NCBI GenBank assembly: GCA_012518685.1 | Contig: JAAYRQ010000037.1 | Coordinates: 1-39,597 of the forward strand | Reading direction: 5' to 3' | DNA from: Syntrophomonadaceae bacterium | GTDB lineage: Bacteria; Bacillota; Syntrophomonadia; Syntrophomonadales; Syntrophomonadaceae | Length of the DNA: 39,597 nt | Shown here: positions 7,902 through 16,046 of the stretch, in pieces | Numbering within the stretch: position 1 is the first letter of the stretch | Layout: every line of letters begins with the position of its first letter | Made by a program: the position numbers and the translations under genes | Notes under the pieces: generated by a model | Databases searched by the model: none | Told to the model about the DNA's origin: nothing | Seen by the model: the letters and a program-made list of their open reading frames with translations, nothing else

Positions 7902-9266
7902 TTAAGATAGCTCCTTAATGATTAAAATCCTAGAACTCTTATCATCAACCTTCACCAGATTAGATATACGATAACCTAAAACAACATAAATGTCATCATC
8001 TTGACTAGTAAGTAATGGTATCATATTTCGCTTATAATGGGGAATTTTTATATCGATAAAATAACTTTTTAATTTCTTACTTCCCTTTAAACCATAAGGG
8101 TAAAAAACATCTCCCGCTTTTCTGGAACGGAGATGTAGGGGCAACTTACATTTATCATAATCAATATAGGCTACACAATCATTAGTCACGAGCTGTTCTG
8201 GTGATACTATTTTGAATAAATACTTTTTACCTGTAGGCAGGCTCACAGTACTAGGAATGTTTAATAAATAATCAAAGTTTATTATTTCCCTTTCCTTAAT
8301 GGAAAATACCAGTTCATCATATATCTTAGCCACATTAAGCTGCTTTTTTAAATGAATCATTTTTCTGGAGCCATCCTTAGACATCAAATCCAAAATCAGG
8401 CTTACATCTATCGCTTCCCAGCCCAATTCCCCTCTAAAAGTATTTAAAGTATGCAATATCACCCTTTTCTGTAGGGCAGTAGAAAGATGGGTTAAAAAAG
8501 GGATATTTAACACCACCGTATCCACCGTGCTTTTTATCAAAGCTTCATTATAAAGCATAAGTGCTTGATTTTCTAATTCCTCATTCTCTTCCCTAGCTAT
8601 AATAGCCAGTTGGTTTAAGCTTTCCACAATATTAGGGTTATACTCTGATTTTAATAAAGGAATTAGTTCCTGACGAAGCTTATTTCTTAAATAAACTGGG
8701 TCAAAATTGCTTTTATCAATAAAATAAGGTATCCCCTCGGCCTTAAGATAGGCCTCTATTTCTAATTTGCTTACTACTAACAATGGCCTAATAATACCCT
8801 TATTATAAGGCATAATTCCCCGTAAGCCTTTTATGCCCGTACCTCTTAAGATATTAAGCAATACTGTTTCAGCATTATCATCCAAATGATGAGCCGTCGC
8901 AATTAAATCCGCATTTAGGCTATGCAAAAGCTGGTAAAAGAAACCATATCTAACTTCACGACCCATTTCCTCTATGGATTTTTTTGCCTCTTTAGCCAAG
9001 GAGGCTACATCGGCACTATGACTATAAAAGGGGATATTTAAATTATGACATAGCCTTCTTACTAAGGCTTCCTCCTCCGCAGCCTCCACCCTTAAACCAT
9101 GATTTACATGGGCAACAGACAAAGTCAGATTATACTCATCTTTAATTTTTTGCATTACAAAAAGGAGTGCTATAGAATCTGGCCCTCCCGAAATACCTAA
9201 TATAATATGATTGTCAGGCTTAATAAGCTGGTTATCAGCCATAAAATTTCTAACCTTATTTTCCAT
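7902..9266 (-). CDS. tilS: TilS, tRNA(Ile)-lysidine synthetase
   Basis: Modifies C34 of the CAU-anticodon isoleucine tRNA to lysidine using ATP and lysine, which makes it essential for AUA decoding. The PP-loop SGGPDS is at residues 26-31, followed by AHVNHGLR and the ATAHHLDDNAETVLLN segment. The C-terminal half is the TilS substrate-binding and C-terminal domain (LRSRKAGD, YFIDIKIP). The length of 454 is normal. It follows spoIIE by about 70 nt, in the conserved spoIIE-tilS-ftsH order. Confidence 0.96.
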   Translation of the reverse strand: MENKVRNFMADNQLIKPDNHIILGISGGPDSIALLFVMQKIKDEYNLTLSVAHVNHGLRVEAAEEEALVRRLCHNLNIPFYSHSADVASLAKEAKKSIEEMGREVRYGFFYQLLHSLNADLIATAHHLDDNAETVLLNILRGTGIKGLRGIMPYNKGIIRPLLVVSKLEIEAYLKAEGIPYFIDKSNFDPVYLRNKLRQELIPLLKSEYNPNIVESLNQLAIIAREENEELENQALMLYNEALIKSTVDTVVLNIPFLTHLSTALQKRVILHTLNTFRGELGWEAIDVSLILDLMSKDGSRKMIHLKKQLNVAKIYDELVFSIKEREIINFDYLLNIPSTVSLPTGKKYLFKIVSPEQLVTNDCVAYIDYDKCKLPLHLRSRKAGDVFYPYGLKGSKKLKSYFIDIKIPHYKRNMIPLLTSQDDDIYVVLGYRISNLVKVDDKSSRILIIKELS

Positions 9267-9335
9267 AGAATATAAATACCCTTTTTAAATAATCCTACCC
9301 TAAAATAAGGTTAAATAATACCCCTTAACCCTAGC

Positions 9336-11816
9336 CTAATGCGAAAAATTCAAATCAATATAGGAACAAATAACCGTCATATCATCAGCAGGTTGCCCAG
9401 AAGATAGGCTTAAGGCTTTATGCAAAATAGTATTAGCCACAATTTGAGGATCGGTTTCATCTAAACTAGCTAAAAAATCGACCACCCAAAAAGAATTACC
9501 CTCATCTTCTCTAAAAATTTCTAAGACCCCATCACTTACCATAACTACTAAATCGCGGGGCAATAAAAAGTTTTTTTCCATATTAATATCAACCTCATTT
9601 AAAATCCCCATAGGTAAAGAATTAGCTGTAATAACCCCTACTCGATTATCCCTTTTAATAAACGAAGGGGCACTTCCAATTTTAATAAAATCGACTTCCC
9701 CGCTATACAAATCGAAGATTAACATATCTAAGGTAGCAAAAGCTTCCTTATTCGACCTTAATAATAAAACCGAATTAATCGTCTTAAGGGCTACCTCCCG
9801 AGTAAAGCCACTACTAAGTAAAGACTCTAATAGACGGACAGCGGTCTGGCTTTCTAGCATAGCTTGTTCGCCTATACCCATCCCATCACTTAGGGCTATT
9901 AATTCCTTGCCTTCCTTCAAGGTAGCAATAGTAAAACTATCACCGCATATTTTCTCCTTCCCTACTTGGGCAGCCCCGCTATAGACCTTGTAAGTAAAAG
10001 CCCTAGTCAAAGTAAATTCACAAGGGCTTTTACCCCTAAAACGAGGACAGTCCTTAGTTAAGACTTCTAATTTTTCCTGCATAAGCGAAGACAATACCAC
10101 CGCAAAATGCGATTCACAAGTTGCCCCAGACCCGCAAGATGTCGCTGTAACATTAAGGTAATAGTCATCTAGACCATTTTTAATCGGAGTAATATCAACA
10201 ATATCATCTAAGCCTAATCTAGCACATCCCTTAAGCAAGCTTTCCCTAAGAGCAAAATCTATCGTAGTAGAAATATCAATATCATCAGCCAAACCCTTAA
10301 TAACTTGGCTGACCCCTTTTAATTGGGTAGCTACTAAATCCTTTGTATCATTAAGCTTGCCTACCCAGTACTCATTTAAGCGTAAATTATCAAACAAATA
10401 ATTAATATTACTGACCATCTCTCGCCCGTTAATACAGCGTCTTCTAAATTCAATGGGAGAATCCTCATATATTAAAACCCCGTTACTTTCTACCAGAGTA
10501 AATAAGTCTAAAATCTCTTGTGAAGTAGAATAACAATCCTCACCCCAACAACTTCCATAACGAGAACAATTTTCACAGAAATTATGCGAGATCTCCTCAT
10601 ACAAATAATTCAGATAGGAATTTTCACCCTTACTTATAGTGACATTGTCCTCTTCAACAAAAGTAGAACTTAATTCCTCAAAAACATTTGCTAACTTTTC
10701 CATCTTATTATAGGTCGTTTCCTTTAGCCTAGTATCTAGGCTATTAAAATTATCATTAGAAAGGCTACTAATCCCTCCCAAACTTTTAATAGGAAGTTGC
10801 TCTTTTAAAGAAGTCGGTAAGACAAAAAATATAATGCAAGCTATAGCCGTTTCCCATATCCCTATAATAGTAAGCTTAGTTTCTATGATAAATACAGATA
10901 AGGCTAAAGTCCCTAACATAAAGCCTATAATAACACCTAAGCGACCAAAAAACCTAAACAATCCCGCTAATAATCCTGAAATAGCATACATAGCCAAAGT
11001 AGGAGCAAAAAGATGCGAAGATATAGAAGGAATAATCCCCGCCATAACTCCTACCATAGTTCCGCCTCCACTTCCCCATATAAAAGCCGCCACCAATATA
11101 CCCAGACGGCAAATAATACTGCCTAAGTTAAGTCCCCCCAAATAAAGTTCACTAAAACCTATTACAATCCCAATACCCAAAATTACAAAAGCCGCCATTT
11201 CTTCAAAAGAAAAATTGACCAAAGGAGTTCTTTTTTCCAAAACATCATAACTAACCATAAAAACAAAAGTAATAATGCCTGCAATCATAGCTTCAAAAAC
11301 TATCACCATTTGTAAATATAGGTTAGTACCAAAAGCAATGCCCAAAATAGTTTTAGCAATTATCAAAACCCCGACAGTTAATATAGGTAACCCCCACCAC
11401 ATCTTGGCAGAGGGAATTTTAATATAAGATAAAATTCCTACTAAAATTAATAATGTAATTAGGTTGCTAAATAAGAAAGTCCCCTGCAGCAAACTACTAA
11501 AACCTAAAATAGCAAAAACCGCTAATAGGATATTCTTTTTAAGATCTTGCTTCCCAAAGGCAGCTATATAGGCAAATATGAAGGGAAGTATTTCCTCTAA
11601 TACTAAAGCTCTCGCTAGGATTAAGGCACCAAATCCTAAAATTATATTATAAATTGTGAAAACACTCGCAAATTCAGAATACCAGCTTAGATTAGGTCTA
11701 AACTTTTTAAAATTTACCTTTTCCAAAAGCTTCCCCTTAAGCTTATTAGTACTTCTAGTAGTCAAAGTCGTTTCATTTAATCTTTGATATGGATAGACCT
11801 CTACCTTTTCAAACAT
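9336..11816 (-). CDS. spoIIE: SpoIIE, membrane serine phosphatase of sporulation
   Basis: Dephosphorylates the anti-anti-sigma factor SpoIIAA to activate sigma-F in the forespore, and takes part in polar septation with FtsZ. The N-terminal third (about residues 45-330) is a run of hydrophobic helices consistent with ten TM segments. The middle is a soluble domain with a Cys-rich stretch (CENCSRYGSCWGEDC). The C-terminus is a PP2C phosphatase with metal ligands in ALSDGMG and MVSDGVLE. Translation is placed at the ATG at 11816, 6 nt after an AGGGGGG ribosome site, giving 826 residues, practically the Bacillus length. An upstream TTG (11846) has no ribosome site. The promoter is probably the long-spacer element at 11846-11877. 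Confidence 0.97.
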   Translation of the reverse strand: MFEKVEVYPYQRLNETTLTTRSTNKLKGKLLEKVNFKKFRPNLSWYSEFASVFTIYNIILGFGALILARALVLEEILPFIFAYIAAFGKQDLKKNILLAVFAILGFSSLLQGTFLFSNLITLLILVGILSYIKIPSAKMWWGLPILTVGVLIIAKTILGIAFGTNLYLQMVIVFEAMIAGIITFVFMVSYDVLEKRTPLVNFSFEEMAAFVILGIGIVIGFSELYLGGLNLGSIICRLGILVAAFIWGSGGGTMVGVMAGIIPSISSHLFAPTLAMYAISGLLAGLFRFFGRLGVIIGFMLGTLALSVFIIETKLTIIGIWETAIACIIFFVLPTSLKEQLPIKSLGGISSLSNDNFNSLDTRLKETTYNKMEKLANVFEELSSTFVEEDNVTISKGENSYLNYLYEEISHNFCENCSRYGSCWGEDCYSTSQEILDLFTLVESNGVLIYEDSPIEFRRRCINGREMVSNINYLFDNLRLNEYWVGKLNDTKDLVATQLKGVSQVIKGLADDIDISTTIDFALRESLLKGCARLGLDDIVDITPIKNGLDDYYLNVTATSCGSGATCESHFAVVLSSLMQEKLEVLTKDCPRFRGKSPCEFTLTRAFTYKVYSGAAQVGKEKICGDSFTIATLKEGKELIALSDGMGIGEQAMLESQTAVRLLESLLSSGFTREVALKTINSVLLLRSNKEAFATLDMLIFDLYSGEVDFIKIGSAPSFIKRDNRVGVITANSLPMGILNEVDINMEKNFLLPRDLVVMVSDGVLEIFREDEGNSFWVVDFLASLDETDPQIVANTILHKALSLSSGQPADDMTVICSYIDLNFSH

Positions 11817-11845
11817 ATTTATCCCCCCTAAAGTCTTGTCCAACA

Positions 11846-11877
11846 ATTATAGCAATAGTTTGTGGTAAAATTTGTAA
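11846..11877 (-). promoter_or_regulatory. Candidate long-spacer sigma-A promoter of spoIIE
   Basis: On the minus strand: TTACAA (11872-11877), 20-nt spacer, TATAAT (11846-11851). Bacillus spoIIE and spoIIG promoters also use sigma-A with an abnormally long spacer and need Spo0A. The only Spo0A-box-like sequence I see (TGTTGAA, one mismatch) is about 80 nt further upstream, so Spo0A control is plausible but not shown. Confidence 0.5.
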
Positions 11878-11971
11878 CATAGGGGAGGATGCTTTAAAAA
11901 TATTACCCCCAAATAATACTATTAAGAGGCGGTTAGCAACAGTTTATATAATAGTTCAACAAAAAATAAGC

Positions 11972-12005
11972 AAAAAAAAGGAGTTCACTCGAAAGTGTAC
12001 TCCTT
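11972..12005 (-). terminator. Terminator after the formate/nitrite channel gene, UUCG loop
   Basis: Minus-strand hairpin: 7-bp stem (11978-11984 with 11999-12005), one T-T mismatch, 4-bp stem, TTCG tetraloop, then eight T residues (11972-11979). UUCG-capped hairpins are exceptionally stable. It isolates the channel gene from spoIIE. Confidence 0.92.
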
Positions 12006-12080
12006 AAAACATCGTTTTCCATCTTATTAATTGGGAATTGCTACTTTATTACTAAAGTATCGGGGATAGGTTCTAAAAAA

Positions 12081-12935
12081 TTATTTTTTCATAAATGCTA
12101 ACCAGTAGAACATACCTACAAAGATTGCTCCACCTACTATATTACCTAGAGTAACAGGAATTAAGTTAGCAGTCATAAAATGCCCATAATTAAACATAGA
12201 ACTTACTGCCTCCGGGCTCATAGCTAATTTTTCAGCAGCCGCAGCTGGTGCAGAACCAGCAACTTGGATACCCATAGGAATAAAGAACATATTAGCAACA
12301 CTATGTTCAAATCCACTAGATACGAAAGCCATAATGGGGAAGAATATACCAAATATCTTACCTACTACATCTTTCGCTGCAAAAGCTAACCATACCGCCA
12401 TACATACTAACCAGTTACAACAAATCCCACGCAGGAAGGCCTGTCCCCAAGTTAAGCTTAACTTACCTTTTGCTATAGCCGCCGCCTTAGCACCCATAGC
12501 ACTCAAGCCCACTGTCCCCGTAACGGGGTCGGCCGCAGCCCAATATGCACCACCAAAGATAATGAAAACTAGTAGTACTGAACCAGCAAAGTTAGCAATC
12601 CAAACTACTACCCAGTTTTTTAATAGTCCGCCCCAAGTTGCATCTCCATTTAATACTGCAACCATACAGGCCATATTATTACCAGTAAAAAGTTCAGCTC
12701 CACCAATAACAACCATCATCAAGCCAACTGAGAAAACGGCCCCAAATAAGAATATTCCCATAGCCGTATCAGCATCGGGAGCAGCCCCTACTTTGGTAGC
12801 TAAGTTAGCCCCAAAGCCTATATAGGCACCTGCTAAAATCCCTAATACTATCATTTTAAATACAGACATCTCAGTTTTCGCTTTACCAGCATTATTAACC
12901 GCTACCGCAATTTCCGCTGGAGTTAGAAAATTCAT
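12081..12935 (-). CDS. Formate/nitrite transporter (FNT) family channel
   Basis: Pentameric membrane channel family (FocA, NirC, FdhC) moving small monovalent anions such as formate, nitrite, hydrosulfide or bicarbonate. At 284 residues with six hydrophobic segments it fits well. The family signature GFEHSVANM with its central pore His is present, as is the GGAELFTGN segment in the first half. Translation is placed at the ATG at 12935, 8 nt after AAAGGGGAG; an in-frame GTG at 12944 lies inside the ribosome site. Substrate cannot be decided from sequence; for an anaerobe formate is most likely. A divergently read carbonic anhydrase gene shares its upstream region, which makes a link to CO2/bicarbonate or formate metabolism attractive. 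Confidence 0.93.
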   Translation of the reverse strand: MNFLTPAEIAVAVNNAGKAKTEMSVFKMIVLGILAGAYIGFGANLATKVGAAPDADTAMGIFLFGAVFSVGLMMVVIGGAELFTGNNMACMVAVLNGDATWGGLLKNWVVVWIANFAGSVLLVFIIFGGAYWAAADPVTGTVGLSAMGAKAAAIAKGKLSLTWGQAFLRGICCNWLVCMAVWLAFAAKDVVGKIFGIFFPIMAFVSSGFEHSVANMFFIPMGIQVAGSAPAAAAEKLAMSPEAVSSMFNYGHFMTANLIPVTLGNIVGGAIFVGMFYWLAFMKK

Positions 12936-13328
12936 TACATTCACTCCCCTTTAAAATTTCCCTGCTAAAATGCATTAATTATACAACCTTTTCCCCCTCT
13001 CCTTTTCCCTTTCCCAATTTTAAAGATAAAGCACATATAAAACTCAAGCTTATTCCCATACATTCGCTTGAGTTTTTAAACTATATTAGATTAATTTATT
13101 CCCCATATAAAACTTAGCATTAATAATAACATAATAAATCATGTTTTTTAATTCCTTTTTACTAGTATAATGTAAATATGCTCACTTATGATATAGAAAA
13201 TCTTTGGCACCCATAATATTTGCTTATAATTTAATTCTACATAAATCGATTAATACCTTTGAGTATTTTTATTATATGAAAAAATATAATATATTGCATA
13301 ACCTTAAGCTAGAAAGGAGGTGGGCAAA
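12936..13328. other. Divergent intergenic region: hairpin and pure pyrimidine tract
   Basis: A 393-nt gap between the divergent FNT and carbonic anhydrase genes with no convincing gene. It holds a 29-nt uninterrupted pyrimidine tract on the plus strand (12987-13015), which would be a purine tract in the FNT leader. It also has a perfect 11-bp inverted repeat (13039-13049 with 13066-13076) with a 16-nt loop, followed by a short T run on the plus strand. Several TATAAT-like boxes occur (for example 13224-13229 and near 13290) without good -35 partners. Confidence 0.7.
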
Positions 13329-14006
13329 ATGGCATTCATTACTGAACTTGTGCAAAACCTAGAAAATAACATTAAACAGTTTGAAGCAGATTTCCCCTCA
13401 ACAGGTTTTGAAAAATCTGATTTAAAACAACACCCAGATATTACTTTACTAACTTGTGCAGATTCCCGTATGCCTGCTACTATTTTTGGACCAATTTTCA
13501 ATCGAATATTTTCCGTAGAAAATATCGGAAACCAATATGAAAATAATGCGGGCTCAGTACTATATGGCTTACTACATCTCAAAACCCCATTATTAATTAT
13601 TGCTGGGCATACTGATTGCGGGGCTATTAAAGGGGCATTATCGGACTTTTCCAATGAACCCCTTCCTATTAAACGAGAACTATCCTCCCTAAGAAATGTC
13701 TTAGAGGATATTAAGAAAACAACTACATTACCAACTTCAGAAGCAGAGGATATACAAATTACTAAGCTAGCCGAACTTAATCTCGATAGACAAATTAATA
13801 ATGTATTAACTAATGAGGAAGTAAATTCATTAGTAACAGAAAATCAACTACTAATTCTAGGAGTTATGGCAGACTTGCATAACATCTATCAAAATGGCTA
13901 TGGCAAAATTTATATTAGCAATTATAATGGTGTAAATAATATCGAAACGATTAAGTATAAGTTACCTAAAACATTTAACCAATCTAGAATTAAAAGGCTA
14001 AGCTAA
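13329..14006 (+). CDS. Beta-class carbonic anhydrase
   Basis: Zinc enzyme for reversible hydration of CO2. Zinc ligands are Cys43, His94 and Cys97 (CADSR and GHTDCG), with the Asp45-Arg47 dyad of the beta class. The protein has 225 residues. The start is the ATG at 13329, 8 nt after AAAGGAGG; the in-frame GTG at 13320 overlaps that site. It stands alone on the plus strand, between the divergent FNT gene and a convergent ppx, and ends at a bidirectional terminator. This isolated position suggests an independent unit supplying bicarbonate for carboxylations, possibly together with the FNT channel. Confidence 0.93.
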   Translation: MAFITELVQNLENNIKQFEADFPSTGFEKSDLKQHPDITLLTCADSRMPATIFGPIFNRIFSVENIGNQYENNAGSVLYGLLHLKTPLLIIAGHTDCGAIKGALSDFSNEPLPIKRELSSLRNVLEDIKKTTTLPTSEAEDIQITKLAELNLDRQINNVLTNEEVNSLVTENQLLILGVMADLHNIYQNGYGKIYISNYNGVNNIETIKYKLPKTFNQSRIKRLS

Positions 14007-14008
14007 AA

Positions 14009-14041
14009 ATAAGGTGGTGATTACAAAAATCACCACCTTAT
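14009..14041. terminator. Bidirectional terminator between carbonic anhydrase and ppx
   Basis: Perfect 12-bp stem (14011-14022 with 14028-14039; core AAGGTGGTGATT), 5-nt loop, extended by A-T pairs. T-rich sequence follows on both strands, with a run of five T on the minus side. It serves two converging genes. Confidence 0.9.
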
Positions 14042-14053
14042 TACTTATTTACA

Positions 14054-14917
14054 TTAATTTATATCCAAGGTTAAAAGTGTCCCTTCCATTAAATCACTTT
14101 CACTTACTATCATCTCATCCTTACCTAGGATATCCATAATAACGAGCATTATTAAAGTCCCTTCAGTAATTATGTCCGCCCGTTCAGGCTGTAAACCAGC
14201 TAGGCTTTGTCTAATATTTATAGGCATTTCTTGGAGCTTTTTATATAATCCTTCTATATCATTACGGGTTAATGTATAACCATGTATTAACTGGCTATTA
14301 TATTCTTCTAGTCCTTCCTTAATAGCTACTAAGGAAGTAGCCGTACCCCCTACAAATACTAAAGGATTATTGCTAAACTCTGCTTTTTTATTAAAGAGTA
14401 TTTTAAAAGCCTCTCTGATATCAGATGATGAATAATTGTTTGTTCCCACCCGTACAGCCCCTATAGGCACAGAAAGGAAAAATGTATTCTCATAAATTAC
14501 TTCTGTACTGCCTCCGCCTAGGTCGATTACTAGTGGAGACATTTCAAGCTTGAGGCTGTTCCTTACACCTAAATAACTTAAATAAGCTTCTTCCTCTCCA
14601 CTAATTACTTCTACATTTATATTACATTTATCCTTAACTAACTGCAAAAAAGCCTCCTGATTACTGGCTTCCCTAACCGCACTAGTAGCAATAGCCCTAT
14701 AAGTTTTGACTAGATGATTTTCCATAACTTCCTTAAACTGATCAAGGGCTAGAATAGTCTTATCCATAGCTTTGGGGCTTAATTGTAAGTTTGCTATATT
14801 ATCCCCTAATCTAGTCGTAATTAAATTACGATAAACGGGTGTAATATCATGATTAGTAAGATTAGCAATAAGTAGGCGACACGAATTAGTACCTATGTCT
14901 ATAACCGCCGCTTTCAT
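14054..14917 (-). CDS. ppx: Ppx/GppA-family phosphatase, short form
   Basis: ASKHA-fold hydrolase that removes phosphate from polyphosphate or converts pppGpp to ppGpp. Phosphate-binding motifs DIGTNS (residues 7-12) and DLGGGSTE near the middle are intact. At 287 residues it holds only the two-lobed core, without the C-terminal HD-like extension of long Ppx proteins. A clean AAAAGGAG ribosome site precedes the ATG. It follows yabR after a terminator and faces the carbonic anhydrase. Which activity it has (polyphosphatase or pppGpp phosphatase) cannot be told from sequence. Confidence 0.9.
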   Translation of the reverse strand: MKAAVIDIGTNSCRLLIANLTNHDITPVYRNLITTRLGDNIANLQLSPKAMDKTILALDQFKEVMENHLVKTYRAIATSAVREASNQEAFLQLVKDKCNINVEVISGEEEAYLSYLGVRNSLKLEMSPLVIDLGGGSTEVIYENTFFLSVPIGAVRVGTNNYSSSDIREAFKILFNKKAEFSNNPLVFVGGTATSLVAIKEGLEEYNSQLIHGYTLTRNDIEGLYKKLQEMPINIRQSLAGLQPERADIITEGTLIMLVIMDILGKDEMIVSESDLMEGTLLTLDIN

Positions 14918-14941
14918 AAATATCTCCTTTTAAGCAATAAT

Positions 14942-14976
14942 AAAAAGCACTCCTATAAAATATATTAGGAAGTGCT
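14942..14976 (-). terminator. Terminator after yabR
   Basis: Minus-strand hairpin AGCACT(T)CCT...AGGAGTGCT (14946-14976; 9 bp with one bulge) followed by five T. It lies between the yabR stop and the ppx start. Confidence 0.8.
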
Positions 14977-14985
14977 CTTATTTTA

Positions 14986-15441
14986 TCAATTATATCTATT
15001 CCGTTTTCTGGGTTCGATACGATTTTTCAAAGGTTGCATCCTTTCATCACTTTCCTTGAGAAATTTCGCAATCTTATCGTCTAAGCTTACTGGGGTATTG
15101 CTTTTACCAGAACCGCGACTATAATCAGAAGCATGTGATGTTACATTCCGATTAACAGGATTACTAGGTCTAGGCTGTGGCTTAGGTGCTATTGGGGTAG
15201 CCGCTTGTTTTATAGACAAACCTATTTTCTTGCCTGCTACATTAAGTACCTTTACCTTAACACTGTCACCTTCATTAATAAAATCCTTCACATCTTTTAC
15301 ATAAGTATCAGCTATTTCCGATATATGCACCAATCCAACTACTCCGCCTTCCAGCTCGATAAAGGCTCCGAATTTTGTAATTCCCTGGACTTTACCTTCA
15401 ATTACTTCACCAGGAACAATATTAGTCTGTTCAGTAGGCAT
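14986..15441 (-). CDS. yabR: YabR-like S1-domain RNA-binding protein
   Basis: 151 residues. An S1 RNA-binding domain fills about residues 10-77 (GEVIEGKVQGITKFGAFIEL, later GLVHISEIA). It is followed by a Pro/Ser/Asn-rich linker and a basic C-terminal tail (RKRNRY). It corresponds to Bacillus YabR, in the same position next to divIC. The exact role is unknown; RNA or ribosome binding is expected. The ATG at 15441 is preferred. The upstream in-frame TTG at 15462 directly abuts the G-rich sequence (GAGGGGG) that is the probable ribosome site, at a rather long 12-nt spacing. Confidence 0.9.
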   Translation of the reverse strand: MPTEQTNIVPGEVIEGKVQGITKFGAFIELEGGVVGLVHISEIADTYVKDVKDFINEGDSVKVKVLNVAGKKIGLSIKQAATPIAPKPQPRPSNPVNRNVTSHASDYSRGSGKSNTPVSLDDKIAKFLKESDERMQPLKNRIEPRKRNRYN

Positions 15442-15529
15442 AAAAACTAAGATCCCCCTCAAAATATACTAGCTTAATTGTATTAGATGGCAGATAAGTA
15501 GTCAACCTAAACATTATTAATATAGCTAG

Positions 15530-15808
15530 TTATTTAGTAGGGATTACAGGGATTAGCATTTGTTCGCCTTCCTTCACCATGCCTAATTGCTCCCTAGCTA
15601 TACGCTCTATATTTTCCATAGAATTAGCTTCCTCTAATTGAATAGTTAATAATTCATGTTTTTCTACTAAGATAACTTTCTGCTCTTCCAGCCCTTGCTT
15701 ACGACTAGAAAGTTCCATAATTGTTTTAACTCTAGGCATTATCGTAATTATTAAACATAGACTAATTAATAAAGCTAGCAAAAGCCTAAAACCCTTTTTA
15801 TTAATCAT
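15530..15808 (-). CDS. divIC: DivIC/FtsB-like septum formation initiator
   Basis: A 92-residue bitopic membrane protein: short basic cytoplasmic start, one TM helix at about residues 8-24, then an external coiled coil and a conserved segment (NIERIAREQLGMVKEGE). In Firmicutes DivIC joins FtsL and DivIB in the divisome and signals septal wall synthesis; in sporulating cells it is needed for polar septation too. The ATG at 15808 follows GGGGAGG by 9 nt and overlaps the upstream HTH gene by 8 nt, indicating coupled translation. The in-frame GTG at 15826 lies within the ribosome site. Confidence 0.92.
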   Translation of the reverse strand: MINKKGFRLLLALLISLCLIITIMPRVKTIMELSSRKQGLEEQKVILVEKHELLTIQLEEANSMENIERIAREQLGMVKEGEQMLIPVIPTK

Positions 15809-16031
15809 CTTCTGTATCCTCCCCACCTAGAATGCCCAAAGTATCACCAGGAAGTATTATAACTACTTCATATCCTTTAGTACGGGCACGACTGTATAAG
15901 GTAGCCACTGTACTAGCACTTAGTTTTAAGGTCTTGGCTATCTCATTAGAAGATTTGCCCATTTCCTTAAGTGCCACTACCTGTCTTTCCCTAAAGCTAA
16001 GTTTTTCTACTCCCCGAATTTCTATTTTCAT
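15801..16031 (-). CDS. Small sigma-70 region 4-like HTH protein coupled to divIC
   Basis: A 76-residue protein that is little more than one helix-turn-helix. LSFRERQVVALKEMGKSS is followed by NEIAKTLKLSASTVATLYSRA, the pattern of sigma region 4 or LuxR C-terminal domains. A short tail (VVIILPGDTLGI, then acidic residues) follows. No sigma region 2 is present, so it is not a complete sigma factor. The start ATG (16031) has only a weak ribosome site. It overlaps divIC by 8 nt and lies just downstream of a cluster of three DnaA boxes. It may be a DNA-binding regulator of the division gene or of sporulation genes. I know of no assigned function. Confidence 0.8.
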   Translation of the reverse strand: MKIEIRGVEKLSFRERQVVALKEMGKSSNEIAKTLKLSASTVATLYSRARTKGYEVVIILPGDTLGILGGEDTEDD

Positions 16032-16046
16032 AATTAGCCAACACTC

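Noticed and set aside
11789-12007. Plus-strand frame of 72 codons between spoIIE and the FNT gene
   Set aside because: It runs over the spoIIE start, its promoter region and a terminator hairpin, and has no ribosome site.
12334-12825. Long open frame of 163 codons antisense to the FNT gene
   Set aside because: Composition follows the opposite strand of a clear membrane protein; no ribosome site and no recognisable domain.
13205-13224. Possible sigma-54 promoter (TGGCAC ... TTGCT) upstream of the carbonic anhydrase
   Set aside because: The GG and GC elements are about 4 bp too far apart for a -24/-12 promoter, and no sigma-54 activator gene is nearby.
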